Shown here: positions 1-8,269 of the stretch, one piece after another
How positions within the stretch are numbered: position 1 is the stretch's first letter
Layout of the letters: the number at the start of each line of letters is the position of its first letter
Assembly (NCBI GenBank): GCA_049663805.1
Contig: JBATEB010000391.1
Span: 1 to 8,269, forward strand
Source: VBDM01 sp049663805
Lineage (GTDB): Bacteria; Pseudomonadota; Gammaproteobacteria; Burkholderiales; SG8-39
Direction: 5' to 3'
Length of the DNA stretch: 8,269 nt
The notes under the pieces: model-generated
Told to the model about the DNA's origin: nothing
Database searches by the model: none
Seen by the model: the letters and a program-made list of their open reading frames with translations, nothing else
Made by a program: the position numbers and the translations under genes

Positions 1-1
1 C

Positions 2-1633
2 TACAGCACCACCGACCTCGCCATGGGGGCGGTGATGGTGGTGCTGATCATGGAGTACGCGCGCAAGCGCTACTTGCCGCTGTTCGTCCTGAACATCGTG
101 CTCATCCTCTACGCGGTGTACGGCCAGGTGGTGCCCGGCATGTTCTACCATCCGGGTTTGAGCTGGGAGCGCGTGGTCGGCGCCATGAGCGTGGAAATGT
201 CGACCGGCATCTTCTCCAGCCTGGCCCAGCTCGCGCTGACGCTGATCGGTTCGTTCATCCTCGTGCTCAGCGCATTGCGTGCCTTCGGCTGCGTCGAGTC
301 CATCCTGAAGGGTTCCAAACTGGTCGCGGCGCGCTCGGCGCACGCCCTGCCGCAGTCCGCCGTGCTCGGGTCGATGGCCGTCGGCACCGTGAGCGGCAGC
401 GGCGCGGCCAACGCCATCACCGTCGGCTCGGCGACCATACCCGCCATGATCGGCGCCGGCATGCCGCGGGTCGTCGCGGCCGCTATCGAGACCGCCTCCT
501 CCCTCGGGGGCCAGCTCATGCCGCCCGTCATGGGCATCTCCGCCTTCCTGATGGCGGAGTTCCTCGGGCGCAGCTACTTCGACGTGGTCGCGCGCGGCTA
601 TGCCCCGGCGCTCATCTATTACGCCGGCGTCAGCGTCTCGGTCTACCTGCTGTCGACGCGCTATCGTGCCCGCCTCGTCACCATCGCCACGGAGGGCATG
701 CGCTGGCCGGACTGGATCAACCTCGCCGCCTTCGTCGGCGTCGTCGGCGGGCTGATCGCGTTGATGGCGACGCTGCACATGGCGCCGATGTTCGCCGCGC
801 TCTACATCTTCCTTGCCGTCGCCGGGTTCCTGCTCGTCGCGCACCTGGCCGCGATCGCGCGGGCGCGCAGCTGGTCGTGGCACGCGATCATCGCGCCACT
901 CGGACGCCTCGTCGAAAACTTTGCGGGCATGACCTCCGACTTGACCCTGCTGCTCGCGATGCTGTCGATCATGACCGGGGCGTTCGTCATCACCGGCGTG
1001 CCGACGAAAATCGGCGCGCTGCTCATCGAGGCCGCCGGCATCAACATCGCCACCATGGCGATCGTCGCCTTCGTCTTCGGTGCGCTGCTCGGCACGGGGC
1101 TGCCGCCGGCGCCGACCTACATCATCACCGCCCTCGTGATCGCGCCGCCGATGATCCGCGCCGGCGTCGACCCGTGGGTGGTGCACTTCTTCGCCTTCTT
1201 CCTTGCGGTCTGGGGCGAGCTCACGCCGCCGACCTCCGTGGCCGCCGCGGTCACGGCGAAGATCGCGGACGCATCCTTCCTGCGGACGCTGTTCAGGGCG
1301 ATCCAGATCTGCTCCTCGCTGTTCGTCCTGATGGCCGGGGTCTTCACCCGCCCGGAGCTCGTCCTCGAGCCGGGGGTGGCGCAGATCGGCGCGATGCTGC
1401 TCATCATGGCCGCGACGATCGGCTACAGCTTCAGCATGCAGGCGCGGTTCGCCGACCGGCGCGGCGCCGACGTCGTGCTCCGGCTCGTGCTGGCCGCGGT
1501 CGCGTCGGTGGTGCTGTTCCACCCGGATCGCCAGGTCGCGACGCTCGCCTGCATCCCCGTCGGCCTGTTCGTCGCCTACTGGATCCTGCGGCGCCGCAAC
1601 GTCCCGGCGGTGGCGCGGGCCGAAACCGGCTGA
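2..1633 (+). CDS. Fused TRAP transporter permease (4TM/12TM, DctQM type), 5'-truncated
   Basis: This is the membrane permease of a tripartite ATP-independent periplasmic transporter, which imports an organic acid using an ion gradient and a periplasmic binding protein. The reading frame is open from base 2, so the ATG at 23 is most likely internal and the true start lies left of the window; 543 codons are visible. The product is almost wholly hydrophobic with many membrane spans. Signature loops of the large DctM subunit appear twice, as expected of its internal duplication: GTVSGSGAAN with GGQLMPPVMG (about visible residues 128-178) and GTGLPPAPTY with GELTPPTSVAA (about 364-415). The missing N-terminus should carry the DctQ-like four-helix part. 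In this fused family the partner is usually a TAXI-type binding protein, which would lie upstream; substrate cannot be read from the sequence. The frame ends at TGA 1631-1633, 25 bases before the next gene. Confidence 0.93.
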   Translation, partial: YSTTDLAMGAVMVVLIMEYARKRYLPLFVLNIVLILYAVYGQVVPGMFYHPGLSWERVVGAMSVEMSTGIFSSLAQLALTLIGSFILVLSALRAFGCVESILKGSKLVAARSAHALPQSAVLGSMAVGTVSGSGAANAITVGSATIPAMIGAGMPRVVAAAIETASSLGGQLMPPVMGISAFLMAEFLGRSYFDVVARGYAPALIYYAGVSVSVYLLSTRYRARLVTIATEGMRWPDWINLAAFVGVVGGLIALMATLHMAPMFAALYIFLAVAGFLLVAHLAAIARARSWSWHAIIAPLGRLVENFAGMTSDLTLLLAMLSIMTGAFVITGVPTKIGALLIEAAGINIATMAIVAFVFGALLGTGLPPAPTYIITALVIAPPMIRAGVDPWVVHFFAFFLAVWGELTPPTSVAAAVTAKIADASFLRTLFRAIQICSSLFVLMAGVFTRPELVLEPGVAQIGAMLLIMAATIGYSFSMQARFADRRGADVVLRLVLAAVASVVLFHPDRQVATLACIPVGLFVAYWILRRRNVPAVARAETG

Positions 1634-1658
1634 GCGCCGATCGTTTCGCCGCCGGCCC

Positions 1659-2180
1659 ATGAGCGCGTGTTCGATCCGGCTCGCCACGCGGGCCGACGCA
1701 GAGGATATCAACAATATCCAGAACCATTACGTGGTGCACTCCACGGCCACTTTCCTCACCGATCCCGTGACGCCGGCGCAGCGCCTGGCCTGGTTCGAAA
1801 ACCGCTCCCCGTCCCACCCGGTCATCGTCGCGCAGGCCGACGGTTCGGTCGCCGGCTGGGGATCCCTCGAGGTCTTCCGCAGCCGCCCCGCTTACCGCCA
1901 CACCGCCGAGTTTTCGATCTACGTGCACCACGAACGGCACCGCCGGGGAATCGGTCGCGCCATCCTCGCCGATCTCCTCGCGCGCGCCGCTGCCCTGGGG
2001 CACCATACGCTCGTCGGCGGATGCTGCAGCGAGTCGACGGCCATCATTGCCCTGCTCGAAGCGTCGGGGTTTTCGCGCGTCGCCCGATTCCGCGAGGTCG
2101 GGCGAAAGTTCGACCGCTGGCTCGACGTCGTCTTTCTCCAACGCATCCTTGAAGACGGGACCGGCCGGCGGAGCGGGTGA
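1659..2180 (+). CDS. GNAT N-acetyltransferase, phosphinothricin/L-amino-acid acetyltransferase-like
   Basis: A cytoplasmic acetyl-CoA-dependent N-acetyltransferase of 173 residues, the usual length for the PAT/MnaT group, whose members acetylate small amino acids or analogues such as phosphinothricin and methionine sulfoximine. Family landmarks run in order: the N-terminal IRLATRADA strand, STATF (28-32), FRSRPAYRHT (73-82), Glu84 in the strand TAEFSIYVH (position of the catalytic glutamate in the family), the acetyl-CoA loop HRRGIG (94-99), and the C-terminal VGRKFDRWLDVVFLQ region (147-161). The acetyl-CoA loop has His94 where Gln or Arg is normal. The start gives the expected N-terminus, but no clear Shine-Dalgarno sequence precedes it. 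It follows the TRAP gene by 25 bases and could share its transcript, which would fit uptake and modification of an amino-acid-like compound; that link is inference. The actual substrate is unknown. Confidence 0.9.
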   Translation: MSACSIRLATRADAEDINNIQNHYVVHSTATFLTDPVTPAQRLAWFENRSPSHPVIVAQADGSVAGWGSLEVFRSRPAYRHTAEFSIYVHHERHRRGIGRAILADLLARAAALGHHTLVGGCCSESTAIIALLEASGFSRVARFREVGRKFDRWLDVVFLQRILEDGTGRRSG

Positions 2181-2196
2181 GCGCCTCGCGCCGGAA

Positions 2197-2214
2197 GCGA
2201 CCGCGCCCGGTCGC
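2197..2214 (+). terminator. Candidate hairpin terminator after the acetyltransferase gene
   Basis: A perfect 7-bp inverted repeat, GCGACCG and CGGTCGC with a CGCC loop, begins 17 bases after the acetyltransferase stop codon. There is no run of T after it, so it is at best a weak intrinsic terminator; it may only be a stable 3' mRNA end structure. In such GC-rich DNA short hairpins also arise by chance. Confidence 0.3.
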
Positions 2215-2244
2215 GCAATCAACCCGCGCGCGCCGGGACGCCCG

Positions 2245-2272
2245 TGTTCGTCGCGCGCGAGCGGTGTAGGAT
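2245..2272 (+). promoter_or_regulatory. Weak candidate sigma-70 promoter for the Fe-S/ArsS operon
   Basis: TAGGAT at 2267-2272 resembles a -10 box and stands out in a GC-rich 131-base gap; it would give a leader of roughly 30 bases before the ATG at 2312. The region about 16 bases upstream (TGTTCG, 2245-2250) is a poor -35 match. The gap 2181-2311 is otherwise the only place left of gene 2312 where an operon promoter could lie close to it. No operator repeat was recognised. Confidence 0.25.
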
Positions 2273-2311
2273 GCGGCTGCACGGGCGCAGATCGCGCGGC
2301 GGCTGGAGAGG

Positions 2312-3271
2312 ATGAGCCGGATCGACATCAGCAAGGCGACGCGGCCGACCCGGGCGCGCGTCGGGGGTACCGACCAGGACCGCGCGGAGCGGTTTCGCTC
2401 GCGCTTCCCGCCGGCAGCCAAGCGCAGCTTCTATATCCGCAACAAGATTCTGCTGCCCAACCGCGAGCCGCCGGTCAATCCCGAACGCACCGAAATCACC
2501 GATGTCGCCTCGATCACCGCGGAAATCAAGAAGCTGGCCCGCGACATGGGCGCAGACGCCGTCGGCGTCGCCGAATACGATCAGCGCTTCGCCTTCACCC
2601 AGGCGGGCGAGCCGGGCGACTCGTTCGTGATCGTCTTCGGCATCGGCATGTCTTTCGACACCATGGCCGACATCGGCCCGCGTTCGCAGGACGAGGTTCA
2701 CCGCGTCTACTACCGGTTGGACGACATCGGGGTGCGCCTGGCCCAGCAGATCGCGGCGTACGGCTATCCGGCGGCGATGCAGCCGAACGAAGGCGACGTT
2801 CCGCTTCCGGCCATGGCCTGGCTCGCGGGCCTGGGCGAGCTCGGCAAGCACGGTTCGCTCATCTCCCCCGAGCTGGGTTCGTCCTTTCGGCTGGGCGCCG
2901 TGACCACGCGGATGCCGCTCGAGGCCGACGGGCCGAAGGACTTCGGCTTCGACGAGGTGTGCACGAGGTGCGGCGTGTGCACGCGCTTCTGCCCCGGTGA
3001 CGCGATCAAGCCGGAGAAGCAGACGATCAACGGCATCCTGCGCTGGCACGTCGACACGCCCGCCTGCGAGCCGTATTTCCACAAGCTCTACGGCTGCAAG
3101 ATCTGCCTGATGGTCTGCCCCTTGAACAGCCGCGGCATCTTCGGCGAGAACTTCAAGCTCGCCGCCAGGGTCCTTGTCAGGGCGAAGGACGCGAAGGGGA
3201 TGCTCGAGCTGATCGAGGAGAAGAACGAGATGCACTACGAGGACTTCGGCGAAGGAGGAGTCCCGAAATGA
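2312..3271 (+). CDS. Reductive dehalogenase/QueG-like protein with two [4Fe-4S] motifs
   Basis: A 319-residue soluble protein of the superfamily that includes corrinoid reductive dehalogenases (RdhA) and epoxyqueuosine reductase (QueG). The middle part has the RdhA-like stretch from YYRLDDIGVRLAQ (133-145) through LAGLGELGKHGSLISPELG (171-189) to FRLGAVTTRMPL (192-203). The C-terminal part carries two cluster motifs: Cys217-x2-Cys220-x2-Cys223-x3-Cys227-Pro, then Cys252-x9-Cys262-x2-Cys265-x3-Cys269-Pro. It has no twin-arginine signal and no membrane segment, so a cytoplasmic, probably reductive electron-transfer role is inferred. Cobalamin binding is likely by homology but not shown by the sequence alone. 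The start is well fixed: an in-frame TAG lies at 2267-2269, no ATG or GTG falls between, and a GGAGAGG ribosome site abuts the ATG unusually closely. It is too divergent from QueG to be called as such; the substrate is unknown. It overlaps the next gene by four bases. Confidence 0.8.
   Translation: MSRIDISKATRPTRARVGGTDQDRAERFRSRFPPAAKRSFYIRNKILLPNREPPVNPERTEITDVASITAEIKKLARDMGADAVGVAEYDQRFAFTQAGEPGDSFVIVFGIGMSFDTMADIGPRSQDEVHRVYYRLDDIGVRLAQQIAAYGYPAAMQPNEGDVPLPAMAWLAGLGELGKHGSLISPELGSSFRLGAVTTRMPLEADGPKDFGFDEVCTRCGVCTRFCPGDAIKPEKQTINGILRWHVDTPACEPYFHKLYGCKICLMVCPLNSRGIFGENFKLAARVLVRAKDAKGMLELIEEKNEMHYEDFGEGGVPK
3252..3260 (+). promoter_or_regulatory. Strong ribosome binding site within the end of the Fe-S gene
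   Basis: AAGGAGGAG sits seven bases before the ATG at 3268, inside the last codons of the preceding gene. It settles the start of the small secreted protein and indicates efficient, coupled translation across the ATGA junction. Confidence 0.7.
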
Positions 3272-3660
3272 GCCGTGCCGGAATGCCGACGGGAGCGGCG
3301 CTGCGAGCCTTCGCGATCGTCCCGATCTTGTGCGCGGCTGTGGGCGCGCACGCCGGCGAGGCCGACGTGATCGCCGCCAGGGCGAGCCGCGGCCCCGATG
3401 GAAAGTGGTCGTTTGCGGTTACGATACGCAGCAACGACAAGGGCTGGAAATACTACTGCGACCGGTTCGAGGTGCGCGCTCCCGACGGGCGGCTGCTCGG
3501 CGTGCGGCGGCTCCTGCACCCGCACGAGGACGAGCAGCCGTTTACCCGGGAGCTCGACGGGGTCGGAATCCCTCCGGGCCTGCCGGGCGTGCTGATCCGC
3601 GCGCACCACAACGCGCGCGGCTACGACGGGGACGTTTTGAAACTGCAACTGCCCAGGTAA
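3268..3660 (+). CDS. Small secreted protein of unknown function
   Basis: A 130-residue protein with a Sec-type signal peptide: a short N-terminal stretch with Arg3 and Arg13, a hydrophobic core (about 14-25), and a probable signal peptidase I site after AHA (27-29). The mature part is about 101 residues, likely beta-rich, with a single cysteine (Cys64) and the conserved-looking segments DKGWKYYCDRFEV (57-69), APDGRLLGVRRLLHPH (71-86), EQPFTREL (89-96) and a final RAHHNARGYDG (111-121). From memory the pattern 'GW-Y-D, PDG-LG-R-L-HPH, EQPFTR, HGY-G' recurs in secreted proteins of many proteobacteria, but I know of no function. The histidine-rich HPHEDE and RAHHNARGY segments could bind a metal; this is a guess. 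Its ATG overlaps the Fe-S gene stop (ATGA), with a strong ribosome site at 3252-3260, so the two are translationally coupled. Confidence 0.8.
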   Translation: MSRAGMPTGAALRAFAIVPILCAAVGAHAGEADVIAARASRGPDGKWSFAVTIRSNDKGWKYYCDRFEVRAPDGRLLGVRRLLHPHEDEQPFTRELDGVGIPPGLPGVLIRAHHNARGYDGDVLKLQLPR

Positions 3661-3664
3661 CTTT

Positions 3665-3682
3665 TTCGCCCTCGGGGGCGAA
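3665..3682 (+). repeat. Hairpin in the gap before the ArsS-type gene
   Basis: TTCGCCC and GGGCGAA form a perfect 7-bp stem with a TCGG loop, five bases after the stop of the secreted-protein gene. The T run lies before the stem rather than after it, so it is not a standard intrinsic terminator on the + strand. It may stabilise or punctuate the mRNA between the two genes. Confidence 0.45.
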
Positions 3683-3696
3683 CCTGGGACCTGGGA
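3683..3696 (+). repeat. Tandem CCTGGGA x2
   Basis: Two head-to-tail copies of CCTGGGA lie directly after the hairpin and 21 bases before the GTG start of the ArsS-type gene. This could be a regulatory site or a chance slippage product; nothing in the sequence decides. Confidence 0.5.
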
Positions 3697-3703
3697 TTCC
3701 ATC

Positions 3704-3709
3704 AGGAGA
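3704..3709 (+). promoter_or_regulatory. Ribosome binding site deciding a GTG start
   Basis: AGGAGA ends eight bases before GTG 3718. There is no ATG in this frame near the start (the first in-frame ATG encodes residue 51, beyond the radical SAM cysteines), so the GTG is the supported start. Confidence 0.65.
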
Positions 3710-3717
3710 AAGAACCG

Positions 3718-4683
3718 GTGCACGCGACGCTACCCCTTCTCGAAATTAGCGAATTTCCCGCCCTCCGCAGGAGGAGCCTGGAGACGCTCCAGGTCAATCT
3801 GGGTTACAAGTGCAACCAGTCGTGCCTGCATTGCCACGTCAACGCCGGACCCACGCGCACCGAGCAGATGACCGGGGAGACCGTCGGCACCGTGATTCGC
3901 TATCTCGAAGCATCGGGGGTCGGCACGCTCGACATCACCGGCGGGGCGCCGGAGCTCAATCCGCATTTCCGCGAGCTCGTCTCGCGCGCCCGCGAGCTCG
4001 GCGCGCAGGTGATCGACCGCTGCAACCTGACGGTGCTCGAGGAGCCCGGACAGGGAGATCTCGCGGAATTTATCGCGCGCGAGCGCGTCGAGATCACGGC
4101 TTCGCTCCCGTGCTACACCGAGGAGCTGGTCGACCGGCAGCGCGGCAAGGGCGTGTACGAAGCGAGCATCCGGGCGATCCGCCGCCTGAACGCCCTGGGT
4201 TACGCGCAGGAGGGGTCGGATCTCGCGCTCAACCTCGTCTATAACCCGCAGGGGCCGTCGCTGCCCCCTGCGCAGGAGAATCTCGAGGCGGACTACAAGC
4301 GCATCCTGGGCGAGCGTTTCGCCATCCGTTTCAACCGGCTGTATACGATGGCCAACATGCCGATCGCGCGCTTCGGCTCGACGCTCATCTCCAAGGGCCA
4401 GTTCAACGCTTACATGACTCTGCTGCAGGAATCCTTCCGCGTTGAGAATCTGGAAACGGTGATGTGCCGCAGCCTCGTTTCGGTCGATTGGCGGGGCTAT
4501 GTCTACGATTGCGATTTCAACCAGATGCTGGGGCTGCCGCTGAAGGTGGCCGGGCGGGCGCGCGTCAGGCTCGCCGACCTCGTGGGGCGCGACCTCGCCG
4601 GCAATCCGATCGTGGTGAAAGATCACTGCTTCGGCTGCGCCGCAGGCCAGGGATCGAGCTGCGGCGGCGCGCTCCATGGCTAG
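3718..4683 (+). CDS. arsS: ArsS-type radical SAM/Cys-rich domain protein
   Basis: A 321-residue radical S-adenosylmethionine enzyme. The [4Fe-4S]/SAM motif is Cys32-x3-Cys36-x2-Cys39 in GYKCNQSCLHCHVNAGPTRTE; GGAPE (75-79) is the SAM-contacting glycine motif, and IDRCNLTVL (99-107), NLVYNPQGPSLPP (172-184) and LYTMANMPIARFGSTL (208-223) are family-typical. The C-terminal cysteine-rich domain has MCRSLVSVDW (249-258), YDCDFNQMLGLPL (263-275) and HCFGCAAGQGSSCGG (303-317). This matches the radical SAM/Cys-rich (rSAM/selenodomain) family end to end. ArsS members have been linked to arsenosugar synthesis, adding a deoxyadenosyl-derived group to methylated arsenic; members with other roles are likely. 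Some relatives use selenocysteine, but here all such positions are ordinary Cys codons and the stop is TAG. It starts at GTG with a good ribosome site and overlaps the phosphoesterase-like gene by eight bases. No arsM is visible, so the arsenic role is inferred. Confidence 0.92.
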   Translation: MHATLPLLEISEFPALRRRSLETLQVNLGYKCNQSCLHCHVNAGPTRTEQMTGETVGTVIRYLEASGVGTLDITGGAPELNPHFRELVSRARELGAQVIDRCNLTVLEEPGQGDLAEFIARERVEITASLPCYTEELVDRQRGKGVYEASIRAIRRLNALGYAQEGSDLALNLVYNPQGPSLPPAQENLEADYKRILGERFAIRFNRLYTMANMPIARFGSTLISKGQFNAYMTLLQESFRVENLETVMCRSLVSVDWRGYVYDCDFNQMLGLPLKVAGRARVRLADLVGRDLAGNPIVVKDHCFGCAAGQGSSCGGALHG

Positions 4684-5632
4684 GGCGCCCGGCCGGTCCT
4701 GTCCGCGCCATTACCGCTATTCGCCGGCGGTCTTCGCCCGGCCCGCGGAGCTCGAGGCGCGTTCGCTGTATGTCGTCGGCGGGCTGTACGGCAATGCGTT
4801 CGCGCTCGATGCCGTCCTCGCGCTCGCGCGGCGCGAGAACGCGACCCTCGTCTTCAACGGCGACTTCAACTGGTTCGACGCCGAGCCCGCGGAGTTCGAG
4901 CGCATCAACGAGACGGTTCTGGACCACGTCGCGCTGCGCGGCAACGTCGAGACCGAGATCGCCGGGGAGGACGCGGGGGCCGGTTGCGGCTGCGCCTACC
5001 CGGAGCGGGTCGGAGACGCCGAGGTCGAGCGTTCGAACGAGATTCTCACGAGGCTTCGCGAGACCGCGCGACAGTTTCCGCGGCTGCGGGCGCGCCTGGG
5101 CAGGCTGCCGATGCACCTCGTCGCTCAGGTCGGGGACCTGCGCATCGGCGTCGTGCATGGCGACGCCGAGTCGCTGGCCGGTTGGGACTTCTCGCAGGAG
5201 GCGCTGCGCGGGCGTCCCGAGCGCGCGCAGGCGCTGCTCGCTGCATCCGGCATGGATATCTTCGCCTGCACGCACACCTGCCTGCCGGTGATGCAGGAAT
5301 TCGAAACGCCGCGCGGAAGCGCGCTGGTGGTCAACAACGGCGCCGCGGGCATGCCGAATTTCCGCGGCACCCGCTTCGGGCTCGCGACCCGCATCGCGGC
5401 GCAGCCCTGCGGCGAAGCCCTTTACGGGAGGCGCCTGGGCGGCGTCGTCGTCGAAGCCGTTCCGGTGCCCTACGACCACCCCGCGTGGCTGGCGCGCTTC
5501 GACGGCGTCTGGCCGGAGGGCTCGCCGGGGTCGCTTTCCTACCGCCAACGCATCGTTTCCGGACCCGCGTACGATCTCGATCAGGCGCTGCGCGTGGACG
5601 GGTCTTCCGGCGCGCTTTCGCGCGCCGCCTGA
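4676..5632 (+). CDS. Calcineurin-like metallophosphoesterase relative with altered metal site
   Basis: A 318-residue soluble protein with the motif order of calcineurin-like phosphoesterases, but degenerate. Motif I, normally DxHGN, reads GGLYGN (35-40), so the first Asp and His metal ligands are replaced by Gly and Tyr. Motif II is NGDFNWFD (61-68), motif III RGNVE (88-92) replaces GNHE/D, VVHGD (159-163) is intact, and CTHT (198-201) replaces GHTH. NNGAAGMPN (220-228) follows, as in phosphoesterases of the YfcE-like type. A GCGCAYP segment (103-109) contributes two close cysteines. One metal site is probably lost or rebuilt, so it may be a mononuclear hydrolase, a binding protein or an enzyme of new specificity. 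No signal peptide or membrane span is seen. It overlaps the ArsS-type gene by eight bases and lies ten bases before the oxidoreductase fusion, which points to a function in the same pathway. The start is plausible; no better upstream option was apparent. Confidence 0.78.
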   Translation: MARAPGRSCPRHYRYSPAVFARPAELEARSLYVVGGLYGNAFALDAVLALARRENATLVFNGDFNWFDAEPAEFERINETVLDHVALRGNVETEIAGEDAGAGCGCAYPERVGDAEVERSNEILTRLRETARQFPRLRARLGRLPMHLVAQVGDLRIGVVHGDAESLAGWDFSQEALRGRPERAQALLAASGMDIFACTHTCLPVMQEFETPRGSALVVNNGAAGMPNFRGTRFGLATRIAAQPCGEALYGRRLGGVVVEAVPVPYDHPAWLARFDGVWPEGSPGSLSYRQRIVSGPAYDLDQALRVDGSSGALSRAA

Positions 5633-5642
5633 GCGCGGCGCC

Positions 5643-7786
<2,144 letters not shown>

Positions 7787-7790
<4 letters not shown>

Positions 7791-8269
7791 AGCAGGGCGT
7801 CGCGGCCGGGCCCCGGATCTCGATCGTCGTGCCGGCGCTCGACGAGGCGGCGGGCATCGCCGCGGCGCTGGCAGCGCTCGCGCCGCTGCGGCGACGGGGT
7901 CACGAGGTGATCGTGGTCGACGGTGGCTCGGGTGACGGCACGCCGGAGATCGCGCGCCGTGCCGCGGATCGGGTCGTTTCGGCGCCGCGCGGACGCGCGA
8001 GCCAGATGAACGCCGGGGCGGAGGTCGCCCGCGGCGAGGTCCTGCTCTTTCTCCACGCCGATACGCGCCTGCCTGCGAACGCCGGCGAGCGGATTCTGCA
8101 GGGGCTTGCCGCGAGCGGGAGGCGGTGGGGTCGCTTCGACGTCCGCATCGAGGGCGAATCCCGCCTCTTCCCGCTGATCGCGTTCTTCATGAACCTGCAC
8201 TCGCGCGCGACCGGAATCGCCACCGGGGACCAGGCGATGTTCGTCCACCGCGAAACATTCGAGCGCGCC
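7787..8269 (+). CDS. Family 2-type glycosyltransferase, rSAM/selenodomain-associated (3'-truncated)
   Basis: The first 161 residues of a GT-A fold glycosyltransferase; the right edge cuts the gene. It opens with the nucleotide-sugar strand ISIVVPALDE (11-20), then VIVVDGGSGDGT (41-52), the APRGRASQMNAGA loop (66-78), the DxD-like LHADT (89-93), GRRWGRFDVR (111-120) and MNLHSRATGIATGDQAMF (135-152). This pattern is that of the 'transferase 2, rSAM/selenodomain-associated' family, which is typically encoded beside ArsS-type radical SAM proteins, in agreement with the neighbour at 3718-4683. No signal peptide is seen and it should be cytoplasmic. Family members are uncharacterised for donor and acceptor; sugar transfer to the product of the radical SAM step is a reasonable inference only. 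The ATG overlaps the oxidoreductase stop (ATGA), showing translational coupling. About a quarter to a third of the protein probably lies outside the window. Confidence 0.9.

Noticed and set aside
877..1662. Overlapping + strand frame at the end of the TRAP gene
   Set aside because: The translation is Arg/His/Asp-rich and lacks hydrophobic pattern or domains; the TRAP permease frame is clearly the coding one.
2219..3235. Long - strand frames opposite the Fe-S gene (also 3730-4677 opposite ArsS and 4565-5743)
   Set aside because: They are antisense shadows of well-supported + strand genes, with no ribosome site or recognisable domain.
3665..3682. Intrinsic terminator before the ArsS-type gene
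   Set aside because: The T run precedes the stem instead of following it, on either strand reading it fails the stem-then-U-tract rule, so it is listed as a hairpin only.
4660..4683. Selenoprotein readthrough at the end of the ArsS-type protein
   Set aside because: The cysteine-rich motif is encoded entirely by Cys codons, there is no in-frame TGA, and the stop is TAG followed by the overlapping next gene.

Overview
The window is GC-rich DNA with strong G/C preference at third codon positions. Every supportable gene lies on the + strand and coding is dense. The gene content (fused TRAP permease, PAT-like acetyltransferase, ArsS-type radical SAM protein with its usual glycosyltransferase partner) and GC-rich style suggest a proteobacterium, probably beta- or gammaproteobacterial. 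That placement is inference; no rRNA, tRNA or other taxonomic marker is present. No mobile element, CRISPR array, tRNA or rRNA was seen.

Layout. (1) Bases 2-1633 hold the 3' part of a fused TRAP transporter permease, cut by the left edge. (2) Bases 1659-2180 hold a GNAT acetyltransferase of the phosphinothricin/L-amino-acid N-acetyltransferase type. (3) A 131-base gap (2181-2311) holds a 7-bp hairpin just after the acetyltransferase and a weak candidate promoter. It probably separates the left genes from an operon to the right. (4) Bases 2312-3271 encode a cytoplasmic protein with two [4Fe-4S] motifs, related to reductive dehalogenases and QueG. (5) Bases 3268-3660 encode a small secreted protein of unknown function, joined to gene 4 by an ATGA overlap. 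(6) After a 57-base gap with a hairpin and a tandem 7-mer, 3718-4683 encode an ArsS-type radical SAM/Cys-rich protein. (7) Bases 4676-5632 encode a calcineurin-like phosphoesterase relative whose first metal motif is altered. (8) Bases 5643-7790 encode a fusion of a TVP38/TMEM64 membrane domain to an FAD-dependent disulfide oxidoreductase. (9) Bases 7787-8269 encode the start of a family 2-type glycosyltransferase, cut by the right edge.

Genes 6 to 9 are joined by overlaps of 8 and 4 bases and a 10-base gap, so they are very likely co-transcribed; genes 4 and 5 may belong to the same unit. The combination matches the 'radical SAM/selenodomain-associated' neighbourhood known from many bacteria, in which ArsS has been linked to arsenosugar synthesis. 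Here no arsenite methyltransferase (ArsM) is visible, so the product could be an arsenosugar or an uncharacterised metabolite. A plausible but unproven scheme is radical carbon-carbon bond formation by ArsS, dephosphorylation or binding by the phosphoesterase-like protein, thiol/redox chemistry at the membrane by the fusion protein, and glycosyl transfer by the last gene. The most interesting points are the altered metal site in the phosphoesterase-like protein, the membrane-tethered oxidoreductase, and the reductive-dehalogenase-like protein without an export signal.
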